Positions 55,129 to 63,668 of a DNA stretch of 64,000 bases are shown piece after piece. Position 1 is the first letter of the stretch, and each line of letters starts with the position of its first letter. The position numbers were made by a program, and so were the translations under genes. The notes below the pieces were generated by a model. It made no database searches, was not told the origin of the DNA, and worked only from the letters and a program-made list of their open reading frames with translations. The stretch is taken from the NCBI GenBank assembly GCA_050291935.1, contig JBNKKR010000010.1, forward strand, positions 29,586 through 93,585. The letters run 5' to 3'. Source of the DNA: Desulfocapsa sp050291935 (lineage in GTDB: Bacteria > Desulfobacterota > Desulfobulbia > Desulfobulbales > Desulfocapsaceae).

Positions 55129-55171
55129 AAGATCCACCATTCGTTGAGATTCAATGCTTCATTGTTGTTAC

Positions 55172-55200
55172 ATTGTAATTACATTTCAAATGTGCGTCAA
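55172..55200 (-). promoter_or_regulatory. mazEF promoter with two operator-like palindromes
   Basis: On the minus strand TTGACG (plus 55195-55200) and TACAAT (plus 55172-55177) are exactly 17 nt apart. The perfect palindrome ACATTTCAAATGT (55181-55193) fills the spacer, and a second one, TTACATTGTAA (55168-55178), covers the -10. Twelve bases here (GTTACATTGTAA) are the same as in the higBA promoter. Confidence 0.65.
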
Positions 55201-55233
55201 TTGTTAAATGCCCAACATCCCAAGAGTCCATGG

Positions 55234-55722
55234 CTACGCGATTTTTGCGCCATATGCCTTGGCTCTCTCAGTGATAAAAGCTTTTGCCTCATCAGATAAT
55301 CCATCCGTAGGCAATGTTATAAATTCACTTCCAGTAAACAACAACAGCCAGGCATTTTCAAAACGCCAAATCTGCTTTATTAACGACCACTGGATTTCTG
55401 AAGCACCAACATCAGAAGAAACTTTAAAGCTTTCCTCACTAAGTTCCAATGTTGCCTCGGGTATTTTCATTCGTCTAAGACGGCTGAGTGACCGCCTAAG
55501 ATGAACAAAATACGATATCACCATTGTCGCAATGGCAATAACGACAAATGCTCCTATAAAACCAATAAACCACGAGCGATCACCAGCAAATGCTCGATAA
55601 ATAACAAAAGCAGCAAGCAACAAAGACACAGATGGAAGGACAGGGCCAATATTTTTCCACCAATATCGACGTATTGCGTCCTTTATAAACTGCTCTGAAT
55701 ATTTAAGAGTTACTGGTTCCAT
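55234..55722 (-). CDS. YcxB-like membrane protein
   Basis: 162 residues with two hydrophobic segments (about 25-45 and 50-70) and a C-terminal beta-rich domain (LELSEESFKVSSDVGASEIQW, then SEFITLPTDGLS) resembling YcxB-like proteins. No catalytic motif is seen. The function is unknown. It lies upstream of mazE with about 105 bases between the mazE start and its stop. Confidence 0.65.
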   Translation of the reverse strand: MEPVTLKYSEQFIKDAIRRYWWKNIGPVLPSVSLLLAAFVIYRAFAGDRSWFIGFIGAFVVIAIATMVISYFVHLRRSLSRLRRMKIPEATLELSEESFKVSSDVGASEIQWSLIKQIWRFENAWLLLFTGSEFITLPTDGLSDEAKAFITERAKAYGAKIA

Positions 55723-56118
55723 TTCTTACAGGACATTATCGTAGCGCATCACCAGAGGACGATGCAAACAATAAGGTGAACCCTCGGGTTCGATTATTTT
55801 TGGTGTTTTTCCATGAAGGGCTGAAGTCGCGCTATTAACTTGGGTCGCTTCATTTGGGCTTCTTCCATTCTGATCTGGGCTCAACTTCTTACATCTATGT
55901 CAGGAATCACCAAATCTATTGCTATTGCGACCACACGAACCATCGATTCTTGATTTGGTCCGGGAGCATTATTTCGTCGCCGAGCATTTCATCCATTCCA
56001 TATCCATACTTCATTGAGCATTCCAACATTGAAGCTATGCGGTCGCCGACTCGTAGCCGATACGTTTTAGGGCCCCCACCTCAGGCAGTCCGTGTTCAGC
56101 GACTAGTTGCAGGAATTT
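55723..56118. other. Intergenic stretch with broken frames
   Basis: About 395 bp between two minus-strand genes. Only short frames (up to about 30 codons) are open on the minus strand, none of which I recognise. A decayed gene is possible. Confidence 0.4.
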
Positions 56119-56496
56119 TTAATTCAAAAACGTGATGTTAACAAATGTTGGTTGTGTCTCAATGTATATAGTTTCGTGAATACCTTTTTCTTGATATCCA
56201 GAAAGATTGAATTCAACTTTTTTCGATTCACCAATTCCAACTGATGAACCACCCTTTGAGCCTCCTTTTAGAAAGTAACCTCTTATGGCCAACGTGCCAG
56301 TTTGTTCAATGTGGGTATTGTTTGTTAATTTAAAGGTCACACCACATTCCCAAAGTTTCTTTCGAAATTCGCAAGTCCAGTTGGGCTTTGTATAAGATAT
56401 TTCATCTTTTTTTGAAACCCCTTGTGAAATAAAGAGAAATCCCAAGATAAGAGCCAATAATATCGCTAACACTTGGATTTTGTACTTTTTATACAT
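56119..56496 (-). CDS. Hypothetical membrane-anchored or exported protein
   Basis: 125 residues with an N-terminal hydrophobic segment (about 8-25) that could be an anchor or signal. The rest is beta-rich with two cysteines (WTCEF, WECGV) that could form a disulfide outside the cytosol. No family recognised. AT-rich, in line with the accessory zone. Confidence 0.5.
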   Translation of the reverse strand: MYKKYKIQVLAILLALILGFLFISQGVSKKDEISYTKPNWTCEFRKKLWECGVTFKLTNNTHIEQTGTLAIRGYFLKGGSKGGSSVGIGESKKVEFNLSGYQEKGIHETIYIETQPTFVNITFLN

Positions 56497-56559
56497 GTAA
56501 CGTTACACTAAGGGCCCGCCCCATCTACTTCCATCTACCCATCTACCATCCCTTTGGGC

Positions 56560-56799
56560 TCAATTGTTAATGTTTGGATTTGCTTGGACTGATACATTTT
56601 TTGTTTTGAATGACGACCAAATTAAGAAAGCTCCAATTGATAGAAATATGGTCCCAATGATTGCAAAATAAATAGATTTGCCAGTCCCTCCGTTAGGCAT
56701 GTGATTAGCCATGCGATTCATATTTCCAATTGCAGCTGAATACAAACCAACACATTGAATTGATATAAAAAAACCAACTATCCTCTTTACCCATTTCAT
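56560..56799 (-). CDS. Hypothetical small membrane protein
   Basis: 79 residues with two hydrophobic segments (about 8-24 and 43-62) separated by a polar loop. No family recognised. It has a GAGGTGATC ribosome site before the ATG, which supports translation. It starts about 30 bases after a group II intron scar. Confidence 0.5.
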   Translation of the reverse strand: MKWVKRIVGFFISIQCVGLYSAAIGNMNRMANHMPNGGTGKSIYFAIIGTIFLSIGAFLIWSSFKTKNVSVQANPNINN

Positions 56800-56829
56800 C
56801 TGATCACCTCGATGAATAGTATTAATTTC

Positions 56830-56903
56830 TCGCGGTAGGAACCCCTGTTACCAAGGCCCCCCGCACAGTCCCGGACGTACAGTTTTCCCGCATCCGGTTC
56901 CTC
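56830..56903 (-). mobile_element. Group II intron 3' remnant (domains V and VI)
   Basis: On the minus strand GGAACCGGATGCGGG, then CGTCCGG, fits the domain V hairpin (plus 56867-56902), with its lower helix carrying mismatches. GCGGGGGGCC...CCTACCGC (plus 56831-56864) fits the domain VI hairpin that ends the intron. No intron-encoded protein or 5' part is present; the Ada gene takes its place upstream. It is a decayed scar. Confidence 0.65.
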
Positions 56904-56982
56904 GGCTGTACTCGCTTGCGCGTAAAACAATTGCATCAAGAAAACACCAGATGTCGTTTTTTGGATCCGCTGGATTTTTTTG

Positions 56983-58020
56983 TTATTTGTTTTTTTCTAA
57001 ATCAAGCAACCATTTTTTTCTTTTAATTCCACCACCATATCCAGTTAAACTCCCATCACTACCAACTACTCGATGACACGGGATAATAAATGCAATTCGA
57101 TTATATCCATTAGCTGACGCTACAGCTCTCACAGCCCTAGGGTTGTCAAGTACTAATGCTTGTTGCTTATAAGACCATGTTTCCCCATAAGGAATTTGTT
57201 GGAGTACTTTCCATACCTTTTTTTGAAATTCTGTACCAGGAGCATCAATTTGAATCTCAAATATTTTTCTTTTACCCTCCAAATATTCATCAACCTGAAG
57301 TTGTACTAAATCAAGGTGTTTGTTTATGCCTGGTAGTATTACAGCATTTAATCTTTTACACAGGTCTTTAAATTCTGTTTCGAGCATCCTTCTGTCGGTA
57401 AATTCTAAAAGGCAAACCCCTTTACTTGTTGCGCAAGCAAACATTGGCCCAAGTTTTGTGGTAAACCGGATAATATTAATTACCTTTTTGTCGGTGCGTT
57501 GGGGTGCTTCGCCAAAAATAAGTTTCCAGCTTTCGTTAAACCCACTAAGTGAATCATATCCCACACCGAATGCTGTATTAGTTACAGAGTTACCACCCTT
57601 GATTTGATTGTAAGCCTTATTGATTCTCAGCATCCTCTGGTAGGCATGGAATGTCATGCCATGATTTTTCTTGAACCATCTTCGTATTTTGTTTGGTTCA
57701 ATATTCCTTTGTCTTAAATCAAAATCCTTGATTTTCAAGTACGAGTTTTCTTGTAGTTCAGAAATAATATTCTTTACATAATCAGGTGTTTTTCCTTCTA
57801 CCTCCATCGGTTTGCAAACTTTACATGGCCTGAATCCGTTTTTAATTGCCTGTTCAGGCGTATCATAAAAAATGACATTTTTTGCTTTTGGTTTTCTTGC
57901 TCTACAGGTCGGCTTGCAGAAAACTCCAGTAGTTATAACACCTGTCACAAAGACTCCATCATATGGCGAATTTCTGTCTATTGCGTTATACTTTTCTTCA
58001 AATGTTAATTTTGGTCTCAT
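56983..58020 (-). CDS. ada: Bifunctional Ada-type DNA repair and regulator protein
   Basis: 345 residues with the complete Ada architecture. The N-terminal zinc site has C35, C39, C66 and C69 (the first being the methylphosphotriester acceptor in GVFCKPTC). An AraC-type helix-turn-helix covers about 85-175, and a C-terminal MGMT domain contains the acceptor C315 in IPCHRV. It repairs O6-methylguanine and methylphosphotriesters and activates its own regulon. Notably AT-rich, so it may have been acquired. Confidence 0.95.
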   Translation of the reverse strand: MRPKLTFEEKYNAIDRNSPYDGVFVTGVITTGVFCKPTCRARKPKAKNVIFYDTPEQAIKNGFRPCKVCKPMEVEGKTPDYVKNIISELQENSYLKIKDFDLRQRNIEPNKIRRWFKKNHGMTFHAYQRMLRINKAYNQIKGGNSVTNTAFGVGYDSLSGFNESWKLIFGEAPQRTDKKVINIIRFTTKLGPMFACATSKGVCLLEFTDRRMLETEFKDLCKRLNAVILPGINKHLDLVQLQVDEYLEGKRKIFEIQIDAPGTEFQKKVWKVLQQIPYGETWSYKQQALVLDNPRAVRAVASANGYNRIAFIIPCHRVVGSDGSLTGYGGGIKRKKWLLDLEKNK

Positions 58021-58444
58021 TGTTCTACCGAAATAAACAATAAAGGGGAATCCTGGTCGTGTAATTGATTGAATTGTTTGTTGTACATAGTAGCGTCTCC
58101 TTGTGAATTTGAATTTTTCTAGATTGTACTTGTATTCAAATTTTGAGCTACCGGAAACTTAACAAGTTCATCTCAAAACCACTATACATTTGATTTTAAA
58201 GTATATTTGCATTCTTAATTATAAATATGCAATTATTAACCGATTATGAATAGCCTTTCTTATTGAGAGCTTGAGGTACTCATTTTTCTATATTTCGTTG
58301 CTTTTGTGAGAACACTAACGCTCCGCTTCACACGGCTGGCGGCGCATAACGAAGCCCGCCGAAAAGTGAAAAAGATTGAAAAATGACACTGCCCAAAAAC
58401 GCGCAGTTGTAGCCCGCTCGGGTGGAAGCTGTTGTTATCATTTA
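58021..58444. other. Intergenic stretch upstream of ada
   Basis: About 424 bp. The part near 58.02-58.2 kb should hold the ada promoter. GC-richer bases around 58310-58440 resemble a recombination-site-like inverted repeat (see findings). No gene seen. Confidence 0.4.
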
Positions 58445-58723
58445 TTAATGTAATGAGGGAAGTTTACGATCTTTTCTTGTATCTGTGTTCTTAAAACCAT
58501 TTCTCAATTGCTGCCTCGCTCCTTCAAGGCCTAATTTGCGAACCGTTTCTTTCCATGCCGGGGTATCACCATGAGCGTCAATAAAACCTTCAACAAATAG
58601 TTCAATTTCTTCATCAGTATACGGTTCATTGCTATCAGAGGGCTTGTCATAAAGCCAATCAGGCTCGAAATCTTCGGTTTCTGGCATTTCTGCTTTCTGT
58701 TTTTTTATTTTCTTCTTCATCAT
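58445..58723 (-). CDS. Hypothetical acidic protein
   Basis: 92 residues. A lysine-rich start (KKKIKKQKAEMPE) is followed by an acidic stretch and a helical part with FVEGFIDAHGDTPAWKETVR. No transmembrane segment or family recognised. It is possibly a small regulator or an antitoxin-like protein, which is not supported by any specific motif. Confidence 0.5.
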   Translation of the reverse strand: MMKKKIKKQKAEMPETEDFEPDWLYDKPSDSNEPYTDEEIELFVEGFIDAHGDTPAWKETVRKLGLEGARQQLRNGFKNTDTRKDRKLPSLH

Positions 58724-58972
58724 ACCTCTATTATGATAGCCATTGATTATCAGTGGTTCTTTCCCTGATATTGCTACGTTTGACTTGTTGTCAACTATCT
58801 TTCCCCTATTGCTATTATCTTAACCACATTATAACAGCAAAATCATGATAGGCAAACAAAAAGAAAACAATTAGGACTGAAATAAAGGCGCTGCTATGGA
58901 CTAATAACTTCCCAATCTATCTACCCAAAACAACTCCGGTCCAATAGAACAAAATGTCGTACAATCAGTACC

Positions 58973-59284
58973 TTATAAGCTGTATCCACGCTCTACTTTA
59001 GCAACTCTCACCTTGTATGAAAAATACCATTTCGCGCGACCGGCTTGTTGCGCCTCTTGATGCTCAATATTGGCTTTCCACTTTTGGATTGATTCTATGT
59101 CTGACCAGTACGATACTGTAATACCAACCGTTTCCCTTGCTGACTCCACCCCGAGAAATCCAGGTTGTTTGGCGGCAAGGGCAACCATACGTCTTGCCAT
59201 TTCTCCATACCCATTGTCACCATCAGTTCGAAGTGATGTAAAAATAACCGCATAATACGGCGGTTCCGGTGTAGTCGCGATCAT
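58973..59284 (-). CDS. ABM (antibiotic biosynthesis monooxygenase-like) family protein
   Basis: 103 residues from ATG 59284 (AGG nine bases upstream); the earlier frame to 59425 would overlap the next gene. The ferredoxin-like ABM fold is visible in PPYYAVIFTSLRT, QPGFLGVESARETVGITVSYWSD and IQKWKANIEHQEAQ, as in YqjZ-type proteins. Role unknown; often heme or quinone related. Confidence 0.8.
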   Translation of the reverse strand: MIATTPEPPYYAVIFTSLRTDGDNGYGEMARRMVALAAKQPGFLGVESARETVGITVSYWSDIESIQKWKANIEHQEAQQAGRAKWYFSYKVRVAKVERGYSL

Positions 59285-59346
59285 CTGTCCTGAGACTCCA
59301 ATAGTTTTCCCCAACGCACTTTCATTCCGTTGCTCCCCCAATAATA

Positions 59347-59667
59347 TTACCCTTTTAAATTTGTAGTCACAAAACGGCTTATTACCAAACCAAGTAAAAG
59401 CCCAACAAACCCATAGCAGATGCAACCTATAGATATTCTGGTATTATCTACAAAAATCATTATTGAGCCAATCTCCAAAAAATATCCTTTCTCGATACCT
59501 CTGAGAGAGCTATTATAATCCACACATTTTGAATACACCAAACTGGAGAAACTAAGGAGTATTGCAATAATCCACAATATCACTACATACTTTTGCTTCA
59601 ATGCATAAGGCAGGCATATTGGTAAGGCGATGAGTAAAATAGCGATAGTGATGATTAGTACGTTCAT
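59347..59667 (-). CDS. Hypothetical membrane protein
   Basis: 106 residues from ATG 59667, with two N-terminal hydrophobic segments (about 3-20 and 27-45) and a third near the C-terminus (about 80-100). No family recognised. Start chosen because the earlier codons (TTG, 59691) lack a ribosome site. Confidence 0.5.
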   Translation of the reverse strand: MNVLIITIAILLIALPICLPYALKQKYVVILWIIAILLSFSSLVYSKCVDYNSSLRGIEKGYFLEIGSIMIFVDNTRISIGCICYGFVGLLLGLVISRFVTTNLKG

Positions 59668-59747
59668 TTTTAATGGTAAATGGGCACCCAAGTGGTTTTT
59701 CTCAAGTTTTCCAAATAATAAGATTGTTCCCGTGCTGTAACAATCAG

Positions 59748-60878
59748 TTATTTTTCAAGTGCCGTATTTAAATCCCCAATCAAATCATCAACGCTCTCGA
59801 TGCCCACAGAAAGTCGCAATAATTTATCTGAGATACCAACACGTTCTCGCTCCTCTCGGGACATTTTTGCATGTGAGGTGCGTGCTGGGGAGCAGATAAT
59901 GGTTTCAACTCCACCAAGACTTACCGCCGGCCGAATAAGTTGCAGATGTGATAAGAACCTTTCAGGATCGCCCTTTTCCTCCTTAAGTTCAAAAGAGATC
60001 ATAGACCCAAAAGCTTGCATCTGTTTTTTGGCAATTGCATGCCCTGGGAAACTTTCAAGCCCTGGATAATATACCGTAGCAATTGCATCGTGGGCTTCCA
60101 AAAATCTCGCAATGGTATGTCCATTTGCAGACTGTTTTTCAACGCGCAGGGAAAGTGTTTTCAGGCTCCTTTCCAAAAGATAGGTGGTTATTGCATTTAG
60201 GCTTCCCCCAAAATGACATGCAATCTTTCGTATTCTTTCCGAATATTCTTCACTGCTTAGCGCAACGCCACAGCACAAATCGCTATGGCCGCCAAGGAAC
60301 TTGGTTCCACTATGCACCACAATATCAACTCCCAGCTTCAAGGGGTTCTGGTTGATTGGAGTGGCAAAGGTATTATCAACAATGGTCATGATACCGTTTG
60401 CTTTTGCAAAATTGGCAATTTGGGAAATATCAAGAATCGTCAACAGTGGATTTGTTGGTGTTTCAAAAACAATAAGCTTTGTTTCAGGAAGAACGGCCTG
60501 TTGAATACCTTCCAAGGAGGATTTCACCACTGAATAGTTGATACTAAGCCCTTTAAATAGATCAGAAGCAAAGGCATGGGTCCCGCCATACAGCTCATCC
60601 AGCAATATTACATGGTCCCCAGCCTGGACAAAGGAGAGTATCGAGGTGGAAATACTTGCCATCCCGGAACTAAACAATACACCACCTTCAGCACCTTCAA
60701 GGGCGCACAGTTTTTCAACAACAGCCGTCTGATTGGGAGTATTGAAATATCGCGGGTAGGGTATGGTCCCAAGATCTAGATATTCAAAGGAAGACGATGT
60801 AAAGATCGGGCTGTTCACTCCACCGGTGGTGGAATCATGGTATGTCCCTTGATGAACGCATTTTGTTGCTTGTTTCAT
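59748..60878 (-). CDS. Trans-sulfuration PLP enzyme (cystathionine gamma-synthase / methionine gamma-lyase family)
   Basis: 376 residues. The PLP lysine lies in VHSGTKFLGGHSD, with NPTNPLLT-type ETPTNPLL and the active-site Tyr in PRYFN (YxR-like). It acts on cystathionine, homoserine esters or methionine. Substrate groups cannot be separated by sequence alone; the DDLI end is normal. It may support cysteine/methionine metabolism or volatile sulfur release. It is convergent with nothing on this strand, and stands next to the GNAT gene. Confidence 0.9.
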   Translation of the reverse strand: MKQATKCVHQGTYHDSTTGGVNSPIFTSSSFEYLDLGTIPYPRYFNTPNQTAVVEKLCALEGAEGGVLFSSGMASISTSILSFVQAGDHVILLDELYGGTHAFASDLFKGLSINYSVVKSSLEGIQQAVLPETKLIVFETPTNPLLTILDISQIANFAKANGIMTIVDNTFATPINQNPLKLGVDIVVHSGTKFLGGHSDLCCGVALSSEEYSERIRKIACHFGGSLNAITTYLLERSLKTLSLRVEKQSANGHTIARFLEAHDAIATVYYPGLESFPGHAIAKKQMQAFGSMISFELKEEKGDPERFLSHLQLIRPAVSLGGVETIICSPARTSHAKMSREERERVGISDKLLRLSVGIESVDDLIGDLNTALEK

Positions 60879-60956
60879 ACTTTCCCCTTCGAAGAGATTA
60901 TTTTATAAGCTATCTGTTTTCTGCTAGCAGCAACACCCTTCTACCCATAGTGAAGA

Positions 60957-61400
60957 TCAGAGATCACATCGAAATGCAATCATGGAGGATTGGTAAAACC
61001 CGTGGCGTTTGTAAAATTTTTGGGCTCCATCATTATCACCATCGGTAAGTAGGGTTATCCGCTTGCAGTCATGCTCTTTGGCAAATGCAGTGGCATGGTT
61101 TAGCAAGGTGGAACCAAGACCTTTTCCTCTCCATTGGGGAGCAATAATCAAATCTTCCAGCAGTGCCACACGTTTGCCAAGGGCCGTTGATACCGTGTAT
61201 AAAATATTCACCATACCAACAATCTCATCATCAATACGAGCGACTAAAATTGCACCCACATTTAAATCAGAAATAACCGCGCTAAGCCCCCTTTCCTGCG
61301 CCTGACGATCCGGAGAAAACTCAGCTTCTTGGGTAAAAAGAGCCAAAAGAAGCTCACAAAGAAACGGGATATCACTTTCTTCTGCCACTGAAATCTTCAC
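60957..61400 (-). CDS. GNAT acetyltransferase
   Basis: 147 residues with the acetyl-CoA-binding motif APQWRGKGLGSTLLNHA (Q/RxxGxG/A) near residue 90 and typical beta strands (ALLEDLIIAP). The N-terminal block SDIPFLCELLLALF is common to YhbS/PhnO-type members. Substrate unknown. An ATG with AGGAG-like upstream bases supports the start. Confidence 0.9.
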   Translation of the reverse strand: MKISVAEESDIPFLCELLLALFTQEAEFSPDRQAQERGLSAVISDLNVGAILVARIDDEIVGMVNILYTVSTALGKRVALLEDLIIAPQWRGKGLGSTLLNHATAFAKEHDCKRITLLTDGDNDGAQKFYKRHGFYQSSMIAFRCDL

Positions 61401-61607
61401 AATAAACTCCTCTGCTAGCGTTTACCAAGCAGCCCACGGGGACAAAAGTTTTTCACATACCTCTAGCCCCTTACATTCCATGCCTCCTGTGGAGATACAA
61501 TAAAAAAAATCGTCCCGCCATACTTTTACCGTAAAAACACATTTAGTTCTAATACCAAAGTACAAGTACAGCGTTTTCACATCTCTTTGGAACCTACAAT
61601 TATGCTG

Positions 61608-62003
61608 TTATTGAATTAATGATGCGCGCTCGGCCTGCGTTTTACCATCATATCCCCATGCGTTTGCTGGAATTTCATCAATGACAACGTAACAGGCCTC
61701 TTGAATCGCGCCTACGTTCTCTTTGAGCATTTTAACTGTTTCTGCAATCATTACAGCTTTTTCCTCTGGTGTATTACTTCCCTCGGTTATCTTAATATCT
61801 ACATACGCACCTATTGGGTCCTGTTCGCCAAGGGAAGAACCATACGTCGACCAAAAATGCGGCTCTGATTCCTGAATATGGACCACGGTAACTTCTGGAC
61901 GCTTACCCATAATTGTGTTCATCAGCGATGTGGTTTTTGTATAAAGTTGTTTTTGTTGTGAAGCATCAAGGTGTGCGCCTAATCGTATGTTTATATAGGG
62001 CAT
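61608..62003 (-). CDS. 4-oxalocrotonate tautomerase-like protein
   Basis: 131 residues. The catalytic Pro follows the start Met (MPYINIRLG), as required in the tautomerase superfamily, and TTSLMNTIMGKRPEVTVVHI fits the family. The double length indicates a tandem or cis-3-chloroacrylic-acid-dehalogenase-like form. A MarR-type operator copy lies upstream (62046-62057), suggesting control by the neighbouring regulator. Confidence 0.85.
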   Translation of the reverse strand: MPYINIRLGAHLDASQQKQLYTKTTSLMNTIMGKRPEVTVVHIQESEPHFWSTYGSSLGEQDPIGAYVDIKITEGSNTPEEKAVMIAETVKMLKENVGAIQEACYVVIDEIPANAWGYDGKTQAERASLIQ

Positions 62004-62045
62004 TTTTTCTCCTCATTAAGTAGTGGATGATAAATTCGCATATAA

Positions 62046-62057
62046 TTGCACATACAA
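62046..62057. promoter_or_regulatory. MarR operator candidate, copy upstream of the tautomerase gene
   Basis: TTGCACATACAA is a near-palindrome with a close match at 62521-62532. It lies 43 nt before the tautomerase ATG. Confidence 0.6.
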
Positions 62058-62074
62058 CTACATGCGCAAAAAAC

Positions 62075-62497
62075 TCATTTTGTTTCAAGGGTTCTCTGAA
62101 ATTTACGAAGATTGCTAATGATATCTAAAACCTCTTGTTCTCCAATCAATTCACGCATTACTTTGGACAGCTCTTTACCCGTTTGGTCTAGTTTTTCATG
62201 AATCGCTTCTGCTGAGTCAGTAGGGAAAATCTGCACTTCTCTTCCATCTTGAGCTATCATTTTCCGAACCAGATACCCTCGCCCTTCCAACCTATCTAAA
62301 AAACGGGTAACAGTGGAACGAGAAAGGCTAAGCTCTGCTGCCAATTCACGAGGCATCAACCCAGGCCTGGCAAGGATAACACGAAGCATAAAAGCATGGG
62401 GTGGCGATAAATCAAAGGCTCGGTACGCCTCCGCCCAGATTCGAGTTACTGTCCGAGCTAACGCATTAGTATTAAAATATAGACATTCTTCAAACAT
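62075..62497 (-). CDS. MarR family transcriptional regulator
   Basis: 140 residues with a winged helix (LMPRELAAELSLSRSTVTRFLDRLEGRGYLVR, about 52-83). The DGR wing is present in QDGREVQIF. It probably represses the tautomerase gene and itself, as matching sites lie in front of both. The ligand is unknown. Confidence 0.9.
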   Translation of the reverse strand: MFEECLYFNTNALARTVTRIWAEAYRAFDLSPPHAFMLRVILARPGLMPRELAAELSLSRSTVTRFLDRLEGRGYLVRKMIAQDGREVQIFPTDSAEAIHEKLDQTGKELSKVMRELIGEQEVLDIISNLRKFQRTLETK

Positions 62498-62520
62498 GGG
62501 ATAAACATAACGTATTTTAA

Positions 62521-62532
62521 TTGTACATGCAA
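62521..62532. promoter_or_regulatory. MarR operator candidate, copy upstream of the marR gene
   Basis: TTGTACATGCAA, a near-palindrome of the same pattern as 62046-62057; flanking bases AA and CTA match as well. It lies 24 nt before the regulator start. Confidence 0.6.
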
Positions 62533-62754
62533 CTATATTTCCGCCACACAGACAAACTGACCATACATAAAATGTCTAATAATTTTGCTTTAAATCATTT
62601 TTGTGGGATAGATATCTACTAAAATCAAGGATGAGCAATAAGCCGGCGCTCTTCCCAGTGCCCCTCTAAGAGGTATAAGCGTCTTGTCACAAAATCATCG
62701 GCACGTCATTACGCTGAGGGAACGTTTACAGTATGTATTTGTTCCATAATATTT

Positions 62755-63153
62755 TCACCAAACACTCTTCACATGCGCATAACTTTGAATTTTCTCATCT
62801 TTTGTAAGTATTGTAGCATTTTCCTCACGAGCAGTAGCCACAATAATCTGATCCCCAGGATCACTATGAAACGGTTGCGGGAGCACGGTTGACCGATACG
62901 CTATACTTGGGGTTAAATTAACAAGTCTGAATTTTGGCATATCCAGCGCCGACTTTAACCAGTCCTCAGGATTGCAAGATATTCCCAGTCTCTTTTTTTC
63001 AAGAAGCTTACTAAATTCCCATGGTGATATTGAAGACAAAAGCAATTCCTCATACTCTTCTGTTTCTGATATCAATTGCGTTACTTTTCGAGATAATTTT
63101 GCTGGGGTCATGTGCCACCAAATCCATGTGTGGGTATCTAGCAAATATTTCAC
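62755..63153 (-). CDS. vapC: VapC-type PIN-domain toxin
   Basis: 132 residues from GTG 63153, chosen because GGGAGG stands nine bases upstream and GTGA overlaps the antitoxin stop. The PIN acidic residues are seen in YLLDTHTWIW (D6), SISPWEFSKLLEK, the SDPGDQIIVATA block and LTKDE. It is a Mg-dependent RNase. The antitoxin is the upstream gene. Confidence 0.9.
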   Translation of the reverse strand: MKYLLDTHTWIWWHMTPAKLSRKVTQLISETEEYEELLLSSISPWEFSKLLEKKRLGISCNPEDWLKSALDMPKFRLVNLTPSIAYRSTVLPQPFHSDPGDQIIVATAREENATILTKDEKIQSYAHVKSVW

Positions 63154-63383
63154 GAACAGACCTCCCAAATCTCCTCGCCAAGAGGAGAAACTATATCCTC
63201 CTCAAAAGATAACGTATCCGAAAGTTTACCCGGTTTTACATTTGTATCACTCTTTTTGTATGGAGTGATTACAGCTAAAGGTTTGCCTCTTTTCGTAACC
63301 ACAATTGACTCATTGTTTTGAGATAGCTGATCAATAATTCGTAACGCATGGGTTTTAAATTGACTAATTGCCATTGTTTTCAT
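63150..63383 (-). CDS. vapB: Phd/YefM-type antitoxin
   Basis: 77 residues from ATG 63383 with GGAGGT six bases upstream. The typical block AISQFKTHALRIIDQLSQNN...VVTKRGKPLAVI is present, with a disordered acidic tail that would wrap the toxin. It pairs with the overlapping PIN-domain toxin. Confidence 0.92.
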   Translation of the reverse strand: MKTMAISQFKTHALRIIDQLSQNNESIVVTKRGKPLAVITPYKKSDTNVKPGKLSDTLSFEEDIVSPLGEEIWEVCS

Positions 63384-63430
63384 TAGTTACCTCCACAAAA
63401 GCTACAGTCTCATTCCAATTAACCTACGAC

Positions 63431-63459
63431 ATAATACAATAGTCAAAACAAATGGTCAA
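63431..63459 (-). promoter_or_regulatory. Promoter of the Phd/PIN toxin-antitoxin operon
   Basis: On the minus strand TTGACC (plus 63454-63459) and TATTAT (plus 63431-63436) are separated by 17 nt. The -10 ends 47 nt before the antitoxin ATG. Confidence 0.6.
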
Positions 63460-63668
63460 TTGGTCATTTTCACACCACATGCAATGGGTGCCCCTCTGAT
63501 CACTCCACACATATTCCATTACAAAAACCTCTTTCGCGACACATAAGCACACAATTCCAGCAAGTTGCATAGCTATGACTCTTTGAAGAACAATATTTAG
63601 GTTGTTAACTACAGCACTGAACAAGCTAGGGATAGACAAAAACTCCTTGGAAAAAATCAGTCAACAGG

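Noticed and set aside
55780..55815. tRNA-like TGGTTCGATT sequence
   Set aside because: No acceptor, D or anticodon stem can be formed around it.
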